Assembly: GCA_036555725.1 (NCBI GenBank)
Contig: DATBKU010000038.1
Span: 1-64,000 of the forward strand
Length of the DNA: 64,000 nucleotides
Direction of reading: 5' to 3'
Source of the DNA: CALAED01 sp036555725
GTDB lineage: Bacteria > Actinomycetota > Actinomycetes > Streptosporangiales > Streptosporangiaceae
Shown here: positions 44,762 to 52,976 of the stretch, piece after piece
Layout of the letters: each line of letters starts with the position of its first letter
How positions within the stretch are numbered: position 1 is the stretch's first letter
The notes under the pieces: generated by a model
Told to the model about the DNA's origin: nothing
What the model saw: the letters and a program-made list of their open reading frames with translations, nothing else
Database searches by the model: none
Made by a program: the position numbers and the translations under genes

Positions 44762-44980
44762 GGTTTTCCTCCACTCCGTTGTGCATGGATCGTCTCCGTG
44801 TGCGACAACGGACCGGCGGAGCCCGCGGCTTCGCGGGTGTACTGCGGGGCACAGTCGTCGCCTCCCCGGGGCGAACGACATAAAACTTCGCGAAGCATTC
44901 CAATCTACGCTTATCGGGCCTGGGTGGGAACGGCAGCGTAGGCTTCTGGGGGCAGCCAACCGCCGCGGACGAGGTGACGC

Positions 44981-45139
44981 ATGTCGGGGATCATCACCTT
45001 GGTACTGCTGGCATTGTTGTGCGGGTGGGGCCTGCGCTGGCTGGGCCGGCGGCTGCGGTTCCCCGCCCCTACCTACCTCGCCGTCTTTGTCGTTTTCGTC
45101 CTAGTCGTGCTGGCCTTGTGGGGCCAAACGCTGAAATGA
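44981..45139 (+). CDS. Small two-helix membrane protein
   Basis: This 52-residue frame begins MSGIITLVLLALLCGWGLRW, a first hydrophobic helix ending at an LGRRLRF basic loop. A second helix follows (YLAVFVVFVLVVLALW). GAGG lies 6 bases before the ATG. The hydrophobic-basic-hydrophobic layout suggests a small inner-membrane hairpin protein with the loop on the cytoplasmic side. I do not recognise a family. It is divergent from fdhA and 83 bases upstream of the methyltransferase-like gene. Confidence 0.6.
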   Translation: MSGIITLVLLALLCGWGLRWLGRRLRFPAPTYLAVFVVFVLVVLALWGQTLK

Positions 45140-45222
45140 CGGGCTATTCGTGCGAACTTCGGCGCGTGGTCTGACGTCTCACCCGGTGTCTGCCGACTCC
45201 GCCGTCCGCGAGGGAGACATAC

Positions 45223-46047
45223 GTGCCGCCTGCGAACAGCACAGACGCGTTGCCTGCCGGGTCGGCATTTGTCGGGCGGCTGCTGGACTTCGCCCAGCCC
45301 GTCGCCGACGACGTCTGTCTCGACGTGACCTATGACAACGCGTCGGTCGCCGCGGCCATGCGCTCCCGGGTACGGCACGTCGCCACTGTGGACGCCGGGC
45401 CGGCGCGCGACCTGTCGCCTACGATGCCGCGTGTCCCGGCCGACACCGTCCCCTTCGGCGTCGCCGCGATGTCGGCGAGGGGCCCGGCGGGCCCGGACGC
45501 GGCACCGCATGCCATACGCGGCGCCGTCCGGCACCGGCCGGCCGGAGTCGCTCCCGACACCCTCCCGGTGCGCGCCGTCGTCTCCGCCCTGCCGTACAAA
45601 GACGGCGTGTTCACGCTGGTCACGACCCAGTATCCGGTGCACCGCCTGAACGATCCGATCGCGGCCGTACGGGAGATGCTGCGTGTGTGCCGGCCCGACG
45701 GGCGGCTGATCATCGCCGGGCTGGTCCGCTCCAGCACCGCGACCGCCGAGCGCGACCGTCTGGAACGGCTGCGCGACCCCGAACACCGGGGCACGCCGTC
45801 GCTCTCACGGCTGACCGGCCTTCTGGTCGACGCCGGGGCCAACGTCCGGCGGCTCGACGTCTTCGTCGTCGAGCGACCCGCCGAGCCGTGGCTGGCCGGC
45901 TGCGACGACGCCAGCGCCGGCGCGATCCGCGCGGCGCTCATCGCCGAGATCGACGGCGGGCCGCGTACCGGCGCGCACCCGCGCATCATCGGCGGTGAGC
46001 TGTGGTTCACCCAGTCCTGGGCCCAGATCGCGGCCGTACGCGCCTGA
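45223..46047 (+). CDS. Methyltransferase-like protein with degenerate motif I
   Basis: This 274-residue protein resembles class I SAM-dependent methyltransferases in its second half: ALPYKDGVFTLVTTQYPVHRLNDPIAAVREMLRVCRPDGRLIIAG, followed by a helix and LVDAGANVRRLDVFVVE. The SAM-binding motif I expected near residue 33 reads VCLDVTYDNASVAAAM in place of a glycine-rich loop. A Pro/Ala-rich insert (about 60-115) follows. It may have lost SAM binding or have a divergent site. GTG at 45223 follows GAGGGAG. It lies 15 bases before the alcohol dehydrogenase gene and is probably co-transcribed with it. Confidence 0.7.
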   Translation: MPPANSTDALPAGSAFVGRLLDFAQPVADDVCLDVTYDNASVAAAMRSRVRHVATVDAGPARDLSPTMPRVPADTVPFGVAAMSARGPAGPDAAPHAIRGAVRHRPAGVAPDTLPVRAVVSALPYKDGVFTLVTTQYPVHRLNDPIAAVREMLRVCRPDGRLIIAGLVRSSTATAERDRLERLRDPEHRGTPSLSRLTGLLVDAGANVRRLDVFVVERPAEPWLAGCDDASAGAIRAALIAEIDGGPRTGAHPRIIGGELWFTQSWAQIAAVRA

Positions 46048-46062
46048 CCGTACGGTTGGGGC

Positions 46063-47058
46063 ATGCGGGCATGGGCTGTGCACACGCCGGGACCGGTGGC
46101 GACCCGGCCGCTCCGTCTCGTCGAGCGTGACGTTCCCGAGCCGGGGCCGGGAGAGCTGCTGTTGCGGGTGCTCGCCTGCGGGGTCTGCCGGACCGACCTG
46201 CACGTCGCCGAAGGCGACCTGCCCACCCACCTGCCCGACGTGACGCCCGGCCACGAGGTGGTCGGCACCGTCGTGGCGACCGGCGACGGCTGCCGGCACG
46301 CCACCGGCGACCGGGTCGGCGTGGCCTGGCTGCGCGGCACCTGCGGCATGTGCCGCTACTGCCGGCGCGGTGCGGAGAACCTCTGCCCCTTCTCCGTCTA
46401 CACCGGCTGGGACGCGCACGGCGGCTACGCCGAGTACGCGGTGGCGCCCGACGGGTATGTGTACGACCTGCCGAGCGGGCTGACCGACGTCGAGCTGGCG
46501 CCACTGCTGTGCGCGGGCATCATCGGCTACCGGGCGCTGCGCCGGGCCGCGCTGCCGCCGGGCGGGCGGCTGGGCATCTGGGGGTTCGGCGGCTCGGCCC
46601 ATCTGGCGGCCCAGATCGCGCTCGCCGAGGGCGCGGCGGTGCACGTCTTCACCCGGTCGGCCGCGGCCCGCGAGCTGGCCCTGACCCTCGGCGCTACCTC
46701 GGCGTCGGACTCCTACGCCGCCGCGCCGGAGCCGCTCGACTCGGCGATCATCTTCGCCCCGTCCGGCGATCTGGTGCCGGCCGCGCTGGAGCGGCTCGAC
46801 CGCGGCGGCATGCTCGCCATCGCGGGGATCTACCTGTCGGACATCCCGTCGCTCGACTATCAGCGGCACCTGTTCCAGGAGCGGGAGGTCAGGTCGGTGA
46901 CCGCGAACACGCGGGCCGATGGGGAGGAGTTCCTGCGGCTTGCCGGGCGGCTCCGGCTCGCCGTCACCACCACTCCGTACGACTTCGACAAGGCCGATCA
47001 GGCCCTCGCGGATCTCGCCGCGGGCAAGGTGCGCGGCGCCGCCGTCCTCACCCCGTGA
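46063..47058 (+). CDS. Zinc-dependent alcohol dehydrogenase
   Basis: This 331-residue medium-chain dehydrogenase has catalytic-zinc residues in LACGVCRTDLHVAEGDLP near 37-54 and PGHEVVGTVV near 62. The structural zinc loop is CGMCRYCRRGAENLC near 93-107, GGYAEYAV precedes the fold, and LGIWGFGGSAHLAAQIALAEGAAVHVFTRS near 169 is the Rossmann loop. It resembles the AdhA-like group acting on simple alcohols and aldehydes; the substrate is not certain. Its stop overlaps the 3' end of the convergent phosphatase gene by 11 bases. It is probably in an operon with the upstream methyltransferase-like gene. Confidence 0.88.
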   Translation: MRAWAVHTPGPVATRPLRLVERDVPEPGPGELLLRVLACGVCRTDLHVAEGDLPTHLPDVTPGHEVVGTVVATGDGCRHATGDRVGVAWLRGTCGMCRYCRRGAENLCPFSVYTGWDAHGGYAEYAVAPDGYVYDLPSGLTDVELAPLLCAGIIGYRALRRAALPPGGRLGIWGFGGSAHLAAQIALAEGAAVHVFTRSAAARELALTLGATSASDSYAAAPEPLDSAIIFAPSGDLVPAALERLDRGGMLAIAGIYLSDIPSLDYQRHLFQEREVRSVTANTRADGEEFLRLAGRLRLAVTTTPYDFDKADQALADLAAGKVRGAAVLTP

Positions 47059-49336
47059 TCGGCAGCTCGAACCAGACGGACTTGCCGTCGGCGGTGGGCC
47101 GCGAGCCCCAGCGGGTGGCGAGCTGGTCGACGAGGTAGAGGCCGCGGCCGCCCTCGTCGGTCGCCCCGGCGCTGCGGATCCGGGGCAGCCGGAGGTCGGC
47201 GTCGAACACCTCGACCCAGATGGAGCCCGCGCCGCGACGCAGCCGCAGCCGGAACTCCTTGCTGCGCGGCATCCGCCGATGCCGGGGGTCGTCGGCAGTG
47301 GGCACGCCGGCGCCGCCCAAGGCGCCCGGCGCCGGCCACGGCTCCTCCTCGAGCAGGCCGGGGCCGCCCTCCAGGAAGTCCGGCCTGGGCGCGCCGAAGG
47401 GAGACGACACCAGCTCGCGGCGCGGCGCGGAGCTCGCCGAGGTGTGCAGCACGACGTTGGTGACGATCTCGGACACCAGGAGGCAGGCCAGCTCGGCCTG
47501 TTCGTCGTGCAGGCCCCAGGCGGCGAACGTCTCGGCGGCCAGCCGCCGGGCCTCAGACACCATGATCGGCTCGGCCGGAAAGACGCGTTCCTCCACCTGC
47601 AGGTTGTCCGAGGCCGTCCGCACCACGACGATCGCGGCGTCGTCGTCGATGTCGCCGGGCACGGCCTGGTAGACGGCGTTCGCGATGGTCTCGACGTCGC
47701 TGTCGGCGACCTCAACGACCGCCTGCCGGAGCATGCCCCGCGCCTGGTCGCGGGTGTAGTACTCGCCGTCGTCCCGGGGCCGGCGGTCGATCAGGCCGTC
47801 CGTATAGAGCACCAGCGTTGACCCGGGCTTGAGCTCGACCGACTCCTCGTTGAACAGGATCTCGCCGCCCACGCCGGGCGCCCGTACGCCGAGCATCGCA
47901 CCGCGGCTGTCGAACTTCATCTCGACGACGTCGCCGTCGACGATCAGCAGCGGCGGATCGTGCCCGGCGTTGGCGAACGACAACGTACGAGACCACGCGT
48001 CGTACACGAAGTAGGTGCACGAGACGAGCGGAGGCCGGGCCATCTCGTCGTCGTACTTGAAACGGTCCGGCCGGACCATCGTGCGGACCCACTCGTCGAG
48101 CTTGCGCAGGATGTCGGCGGGCGGCTTGTCGTCTTGGGCGAACGCGCGCAGCGCCGCCCGCAGCTGGCCCATGACCGCGGCGGCGCGGGCGCCCCGGCCC
48201 TCGACGTCGCCGATGACGATGCCCACCCGGCCCGCCGACAGCGGGATCACGTCGTACCAGTCGCCGCCGACCTGGGTCTGGATGCCGTGGCCGTGCGACT
48301 CGAGCGGACGGGCCGGTTCGTACCGCCAGGCGATCCGCAGCCCGTCGAGGCGCGGCGGCGCGTCGCCGGGCAGCAGGTTCTTCTGGAACGCCAGCGCGGT
48401 CGCCCGCTCCTCCTCGAAGAGGATCGCGTTGTCGATGGAGATCGCGACCCGGCTTGCGATGGCGCCGACCAGGTCGCGGTCGAACCCGTCGTAGTGCGGG
48501 TCGGGGCGCTTACTGAGGTTGGACAGCGCCACGCTGACGACGCCGAGCAGCTCGCCGCGCGCCAGCAACGGCGCGGAGATCACCGAGGTGATGCCCATCT
48601 CGTCGCTGAGCCCGGCGCTCGCCTCGGTGGGCGAGGCGAAGCGGTGCTCGGCGATGTTCTCTACGAGTACGGCGTCGCGGCGGCGCATCGCGCGGGCCGC
48701 GAAGTGGTGCGTGGGGTAGGCGATCGGCTCCCCCACCTCGGCCCAGGTGCCGGGCGGCGGGGTCCAGCCGGCGGCGTGCCTGGACACGCGGCGGATCAGC
48801 TTGTCGCCGCTGAAGAGGTCGATGAAGACGTGGTCGGCGAGCTGCGGGACGAGCATGTCGGCGACCCGGCGCAGGGTGGTCTCCAGTTCCAGCGTGCCGG
48901 CCAGCCGCTCGCCGATGCGCTCCAGCAGGCCGTACCTGTCTTGCTCGCGCTGGTTGCTGCGGAGCGCCTCGCGGGCGAAGATCGCGATGCCGTCGATGTC
49001 GCCGGACGGGTGGCGCAGCGGCACGGCGTGCGCCCTGGTGTAGACCGTGCTGCCGTCGTGCCGCAGGTTGCAGAAGGTGCCCTCCCAGACGCCGCCGCGC
49101 AGCACGTGTCTGGCCAGCTCCCTGGCCTGCTCGTGGTCTTCCTCCGCGAAGCCGAGGGACAGGATGGAGTGTCCGATGAACTCCTCGCCGAAGCCGAACA
49201 GCTGCCGGGCGAAGTCGTTGCCGTAGATGACATTGCTGAACCGGTCGATGACGATGACCGCCATCTCCATCTGGCTCAGGACGGTGTCCGACGGCAACAT
49301 TGCCGCGAAGGGCGACTCCTCCCCCCTGTACTTCAT
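47048..49336 (-). CDS. PAS-GAF-SpoIIE phosphatase-HATPase regulator
   Basis: This 762-residue multidomain regulator of the partner-switching type has a PAS domain at about 17-115 (VIVIDRFSNVIYGNDFARQLFGFGEEFIGHSIL). A GAF domain lies at about 140-310 (FASPTEASAGLSDEMGITSVISAPLLARGELLGVVSVAL). The PP2C/SpoIIE phosphatase at about 330-560 has VGGDWYDVIPLSAGRVGIVIGDVEGRGARAAAVMGQLR and FANAGHDPPLLIVDGD with metal-binding Asp residues. The C-terminal HATPase at about 590-760 has LLVSEIVTNVVLHT. It can both dephosphorylate an anti-sigma antagonist and phosphorylate as a kinase domain. No partner is adjacent. GGGAGG precedes ATG 49336. Confidence 0.9.
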   Translation of the reverse strand: MKYRGEESPFAAMLPSDTVLSQMEMAVIVIDRFSNVIYGNDFARQLFGFGEEFIGHSILSLGFAEEDHEQARELARHVLRGGVWEGTFCNLRHDGSTVYTRAHAVPLRHPSGDIDGIAIFAREALRSNQREQDRYGLLERIGERLAGTLELETTLRRVADMLVPQLADHVFIDLFSGDKLIRRVSRHAAGWTPPPGTWAEVGEPIAYPTHHFAARAMRRRDAVLVENIAEHRFASPTEASAGLSDEMGITSVISAPLLARGELLGVVSVALSNLSKRPDPHYDGFDRDLVGAIASRVAISIDNAILFEEERATALAFQKNLLPGDAPPRLDGLRIAWRYEPARPLESHGHGIQTQVGGDWYDVIPLSAGRVGIVIGDVEGRGARAAAVMGQLRAALRAFAQDDKPPADILRKLDEWVRTMVRPDRFKYDDEMARPPLVSCTYFVYDAWSRTLSFANAGHDPPLLIVDGDVVEMKFDSRGAMLGVRAPGVGGEILFNEESVELKPGSTLVLYTDGLIDRRPRDDGEYYTRDQARGMLRQAVVEVADSDVETIANAVYQAVPGDIDDDAAIVVVRTASDNLQVEERVFPAEPIMVSEARRLAAETFAAWGLHDEQAELACLLVSEIVTNVVLHTSASSAPRRELVSSPFGAPRPDFLEGGPGLLEEEPWPAPGALGGAGVPTADDPRHRRMPRSKEFRLRLRRGAGSIWVEVFDADLRLPRIRSAGATDEGGRGLYLVDQLATRWGSRPTADGKSVWFELPITG

Positions 49337-49441
49337 CGCACCTCCCGTCCCTTCGTATTGAACGACGAACGGCCCCCGGAGACACGTGAAAACAACGCAG
49401 CGGTAAGGAGATCTTCGGTACAGATCACCGGAGCCGAAAGC

Positions 49442-50146
49442 TCAGCGCTTGCCCACGAAGACGTGCGTGGCGATGTCTCGGGGCAGATCTGTAGTAGCAC
49501 CGCCTGAGTCGTCACCCGTCACCCGTACGCCGTCGTCGCTTGTCGCGAGCGTCACCTCGTGTCCCGGTTGTATCCCGATTTGCTTGAGTTTAAGCATGAG
49601 CGCACTGTCGCTTTGCACCTGCTCGCTGATCCGGCGTACGACGACCGGCACGCCGCCCGGGGTGGCGACGTCCATCATGGTGCGCAGCGGCTCGGCGGAC
49701 TCGGTGCCGAACGTGCGCTGCACGCCGAGCTCGGCCAGACCCGGGATCGGGTTGCCGTGCGGGCACATGCTCGGGTTCTCCAGCAGCGTGACGAGGCGGC
49801 GTTCGACGTCCTCCGACATCACGTGCTCCCACCGGCAGGCCTCGATGTGCACGTCTTCCCACGGCATGCCGATGACGTTGACCAGCAGGCATTCGGCCAG
49901 GCGGTGCTTGCGCATGACGCGAGTGGCGAGGGACCGGCCGGCATCGGTGAGCTCCAGATGGCGGTCGCCCTCGACGTGCAACAGCCCGTCGCGTTCCATG
50001 CGGGCCACCGTCTGGCTCACTGTGGGGCCGCTTTGGGAAAGCCGCTCGGCGATGCGCGCTCGAAGCGGGACGATGCCCTCTTCCTCGAGCTCGAAGATCG
50101 TCCGGAGGTACATCTCCGTGGTATCGATCAGGCCGGTTGCGGTCAA
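49442..50146 (-). CDS. ideR: Iron-dependent repressor IdeR/DtxR
   Basis: This 234-residue metalloregulator represses iron-uptake genes when Fe(II) is bound. The HTH is at about 25-60 (PLRARIAERLSQSGPTVSQTVARMERDGLL). Metal-site residues lie in TTEMYLRTIFELEEEG, MRKHRLAECLL and EACRWEHVMSEDVERRL. CPHGNPIPG and the C-terminal SH3-like domain follow. I place the start at TTG 50146 because GGAGGA lies 5 bases upstream and the protein then begins a few residues before LIDTTEMYL as in the family; GTG 50164 and far-upstream codons are less likely. It is divergent from udgX with a small palindrome between. No siderophore genes are nearby. Confidence 0.9.
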   Translation of the reverse strand: MTATGLIDTTEMYLRTIFELEEEGIVPLRARIAERLSQSGPTVSQTVARMERDGLLHVEGDRHLELTDAGRSLATRVMRKHRLAECLLVNVIGMPWEDVHIEACRWEHVMSEDVERRLVTLLENPSMCPHGNPIPGLAELGVQRTFGTESAEPLRTMMDVATPGGVPVVVRRISEQVQSDSALMLKLKQIGIQPGHEVTLATSDDGVRVTGDDSGGATTDLPRDIATHVFVGKR

Positions 50147-50212
50147 CGTATCCTCCAGGTTCACCTCCGATGCTACTTGCTCGGCACCGCTCTGACTGCC
50201 CGCGCAGATATG

Positions 50213-50225
50213 CCCACCCGGTGGG
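50213..50225. promoter_or_regulatory. Short palindrome between ideR and udgX
   Basis: CCCACC-C-GGTGGG is a 13-bp palindrome in the 118-base gap between the divergent ideR and udgX genes, about 40 bases upstream of the udgX GTG. It does not look like an IdeR box, which is AT-rich. The binding protein is unknown. Confidence 0.3.
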
Positions 50226-50264
50226 TAGGGGCACCGTACGAACCATGTCTCCAGGGAGGGACCC

Positions 50265-51608
50265 GTGAGCCCCAAACACGCAGGTGCCGGAGCATATGTG
50301 CCCGATGGCGCCACCGACCTGGACGCGTTGCGCAAGGCGGCCGCCGGGTGTCGCGGATGTTCCCTTTACGAAAACGCCACGCAAACGGTGTTCGGCGCCG
50401 GAGACCCGTCCGCCCGCGTCCTGCTCCTCGGGGAGGTACCGGGCGATCAAGAGGACAAGCAGGGCGCGCCATTCGTCGGGCCGGCCGGACGGCTGCTCGA
50501 CAGGGCCCTGGTCGAGGCCGGCATCGACCGCGGCGACGCGTACGTGACGAACGCGGTGAAGCACTTCAAGTTCAAGCAGCCGGCGCCCGGCAAGCGGCGC
50601 ATCCACCAGACCCCGGACGCCGGGGAGATCGCGGCCTGCAGGCCCTGGCTCACCGCCGAGCTGTCGCTGCTCGACCCCGAGATCATCGTGAGCCTGGGCG
50701 CGGTCGCGGGAAAGGCATTGTTCGGGTCGTCGTTCCGGGTGACGAAGCAGCGGGGCGTGCTGATGCCCTGGCCGGCCATCGGGGACCTGCCGGCGCGCGA
50801 CGACCGGTACGTCGTGGCCACCCTGCACCCGTCGGCGGTCATTCGGGCCGATGACCGCGAGAAGGTGTACGCCGGCTTCCTCGACGATCTCGAGGTCGCC
50901 GCCCGCGCCCTCCGGTTAGTCGTCTTTTCGGGGGTGGTACTCGTACCGGATGAAGGAGGGGACGCACAGCGAGACGGCCACCACGAGGATGGCGCAGGCG
51001 ATGCCGCCACTCACCCACGCCGCGGTCGCGCCGACGAGCGAGGCCATCGCGCCGGCCCGCAGGTCGCCGAGGCGCGGGCCGCCCGCGACGACCACGATGA
51101 ACACCCCCTGCAGCCGGCCCCGCATCTCGTCCGGCGCATAGGTCTGCAGGATCGTCTGCCGGAACACCCCGGAGACGAGGTCGGCCGCCCCGCCGACGGC
51201 GAGCAGCAGCACGGCGAGCCACAGCTGGTGCGCGAGCCCGGCGGCGGCCACCGCGAGCCCCCACACCGCGATCGCGGCCACCAGCGCGACGCCCTGCCGC
51301 CGCACCCGGCCCATCCAGCCGGACATCAGGCCGCCCACCAGCCCGCCGATGCCGATCGAGGCGAACAGCCAGCCGACCGCGGCCCCGTCGCCGAACCGGG
51401 TGGTGGCCACCTCGGGGAACAGCGCCCGCGGCATGGCCACGCCCATCGCGATGATGTCGACCACGAACGACATCAGCAGGACGGGCCGTCCGGTCAGGTA
51501 CCCCAGGCCCTGGATCACCGAGCGCAGGCCCGGACGCCCCCGGATGTTGTCGCCGAGCGGCGGGATGGCGGGCAGCCGCAGCGCCGCGTACAAGCCCGCC
51601 GTGAATAG
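50265..51608 (+). CDS. udgX: UdgX-type uracil-DNA glycosylase lacking its expected stop codon
   Basis: Residues 1 to about 217 match UdgX, which excises uracil from DNA and stays covalently bound. Iron-sulfur cysteines lie in GCRGCSLYE near 29-32. The active-site motif is LLGEVPGDQEDKQGAPFVGPAG near 54-75. The diagnostic KRRIH loop is at 110-114, with His114 as the predicted covalent nucleophile, and HPSAVIR lies near 189. Homologues end at about the RAL at 216, but the frame has no stop there. It continues 230 more residues, antisense to the MFS gene, with His/Arg/Gly-rich filler. A TAG at 50917-50919 is one base out of frame. The functional domain is 50265-50915; the tail is probably spurious. 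Confidence 0.85.
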   Translation: MSPKHAGAGAYVPDGATDLDALRKAAAGCRGCSLYENATQTVFGAGDPSARVLLLGEVPGDQEDKQGAPFVGPAGRLLDRALVEAGIDRGDAYVTNAVKHFKFKQPAPGKRRIHQTPDAGEIAACRPWLTAELSLLDPEIIVSLGAVAGKALFGSSFRVTKQRGVLMPWPAIGDLPARDDRYVVATLHPSAVIRADDREKVYAGFLDDLEVAARALRLVVFSGVVLVPDEGGDAQRDGHHEDGAGDAATHPRRGRADERGHRAGPQVAEARAARDDHDEHPLQPAPHLVRRIGLQDRLPEHPGDEVGRPADGEQQHGEPQLVREPGGGHREPPHRDRGHQRDALPPHPAHPAGHQAAHQPADADRGEQPADRGPVAEPGGGHLGEQRPRHGHAHRDDVDHERHQQDGPSGQVPQALDHRAQARTPPDVVAERRDGGQPQRRVQARRE

Positions 51609-52151
51609 CACGGCGTCCAGGCCGTACGCGACGGCGTACGACCAGCGCGCCAGGATGAGCCCGGCGAGCAGGGGGCCAAGCAGGATGCTCGCCTGGTTCA
51701 TCGTGAAGTTGAGCGTGTTGGCCGCGGGGACGAGTTCCATCGGCAGCAGCCGCGGAATGATCGCCCCCCGGGTCGGCGAGGAGACCGCGAAGCCGATCGA
51801 CTGCACGGCCACGCAGACCATGATCAGCCACACCTGGTCGAGGCCGAGCAGGGCCTGGACGAGCAGCGCCAGCGTCGATGCCCAGGTGACGCAGGAGGAG
51901 GTCAGCAGCAGCACCCGCCGGTCCATGTGGTCGGCGACCGCCCCGCCCCACAGCCCGAACACGATCAGCGGTACGAGGGCGACGATGCCGAGCGTGCCGA
52001 CCCAGAACGACGAGTGGGTCAGGTCGTACACCTGAACGGGGACCGCGACCGAGGTGAGCTGAAAGCCGACGACGGAGACGCTTTGCCCAAGCCAGAGCCG
52101 CCGGTACGCCGGATGCCGGAGCGGCCGGACGTCAAGGAGAAAGTCGTTCAA
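50916..52151 (-). CDS. Major facilitator superfamily transporter
   Basis: This 411-residue MFS exporter-like protein has about 12 hydrophobic segments. The first is LWLGQSVSVVGFQLTSVAVPVQVYDLT near 16-42. The loop 2-3 motif is LWGGAVADHMDRRVLLL near 71-87, typical of MFS-3/EntS-like multidrug or siderophore exporters. A middle loop holds LPAIPPLGDNIRGRPGLRSVIQGLGYL, and a cytoplasmic C-terminus follows. Given ideR nearby it might export a siderophore, but nothing in the sequence proves a substrate. Its start overlaps the 3' end of pdxH by 20 bases, so the two are probably co-transcribed. The 3' half lies opposite the udgX read-through frame. Confidence 0.87.
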   Translation of the reverse strand: MNDFLLDVRPLRHPAYRRLWLGQSVSVVGFQLTSVAVPVQVYDLTHSSFWVGTLGIVALVPLIVFGLWGGAVADHMDRRVLLLTSSCVTWASTLALLVQALLGLDQVWLIMVCVAVQSIGFAVSSPTRGAIIPRLLPMELVPAANTLNFTMNQASILLGPLLAGLILARWSYAVAYGLDAVLFTAGLYAALRLPAIPPLGDNIRGRPGLRSVIQGLGYLTGRPVLLMSFVVDIIAMGVAMPRALFPEVATTRFGDGAAVGWLFASIGIGGLVGGLMSGWMGRVRRQGVALVAAIAVWGLAVAAAGLAHQLWLAVLLLAVGGAADLVSGVFRQTILQTYAPDEMRGRLQGVFIVVVAGGPRLGDLRAGAMASLVGATAAWVSGGIACAILVVAVSLCVPSFIRYEYHPRKDD

Positions 52152-52773
52152 CGGCCCAGCCGGACTCGCTACGGGTGAATCGCAGCCGATCGTGCAGCCG
52201 GTCGGCCCGGCCCTGCCAGAACTCCACGGTGTCGGGGGTCAGCAGGTAGCCGCCCCAGAAGTCGGGCACCGGCACCTCCTCCGGCCAGCGGTCCGCCAGC
52301 TCGGCGTAGCGCGCCTCCAGCGCGGCCCGGGACCCGATCACCGACGACTGATGACTGGCCCACGCGCCGAGCTGCGACCCGTGGGGCCGGGAGTGGAAGT
52401 ACGACGCCGTCTCGGCCTCCGGCAGCCGGGAGACGCCCCCGGTCACCACGACCTGCCGGTGCAGAGCATGCCACGGGAACACGAGGCAGGCCCGCGGGTT
52501 GTCCCGCAGGTCACGGCCCTTGTGCGAGGTGTGGTTGGTGAAGAACCGGAAGCCGTCCTGGCCGTACCCCTTGAGCAGCACGGTGCGGGCGCTGGGCTCG
52601 GCCGCCGCGGACGCCGTCGCGAGAATCATCGCGTTCGGCTCCGGCAGCCCGCCCGCGATCATGTCGGCGAACCAGGTGCCGAACTGCGCGAACGGGTCGG
52701 CAGCAACGTCTGCCTCGTTCAACGCGGCGTCGGAATACGCTTGCCGCAACCCGGCCGGCTCGGGGGTCTCCAC
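52132..52773 (-). CDS. pdxH: Pyridoxamine 5'-phosphate oxidase PdxH
   Basis: This FMN enzyme of about 213 residues oxidises pyridoxine/pyridoxamine 5'-phosphate to pyridoxal 5'-phosphate. Family blocks are NAMILATASAAAEPSARTVLLKGYGQDGFRFFTNHTSHKGRDL, ACLVFPWHALHRQVVVTGGVSRLPEAETASYFHSRPHGSQLGAWASHQSS, VPVPDFWGGYLLTPDTVEFWQGRADRLHDR and the C-terminal RLSP. These cover the FMN and PLP sites. GTG 52773 is preferred because AGAAGG lies 9 bases upstream, but GTG 52809 is possible. It is divergent from citrate synthase, an arrangement common in actinomycetes, and heads the pdxH-MFS unit. Confidence 0.9.
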   Translation of the reverse strand: METPEPAGLRQAYSDAALNEADVAADPFAQFGTWFADMIAGGLPEPNAMILATASAAAEPSARTVLLKGYGQDGFRFFTNHTSHKGRDLRDNPRACLVFPWHALHRQVVVTGGVSRLPEAETASYFHSRPHGSQLGAWASHQSSVIGSRAALEARYAELADRWPEEVPVPDFWGGYLLTPDTVEFWQGRADRLHDRLRFTRSESGWAVERLSP

Positions 52774-52976
52774 AGCCAAATACCTTCTCACCAGTTTGTC
52801 ACATGACACACATGCACCACCCCGAGCTTATTCACCGGCCCCTTCCGCGCGACGCCGACCTGCGGGGACGGCTGTGGGGATGGCTTGACCCGGCCCCGGG
52901 TACTAAGCAGTAACCAGGGCGAGGTTCAATAGCACGTCAACGCTTTCTCATCCAACGGGGACGAAAGGCAGACGGT

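Noticed and set aside
50919..51608. C-terminal 230 residues of the udgX frame as a real domain
   Set aside because: They are exactly antisense to the MFS gene and rich in His/Arg/Gly repeats, with no similarity to any domain I know.
52885..52913. TTGACC with a CAGTAA box as a citrate synthase promoter
   Set aside because: The -10 match is too poor to report as a feature.
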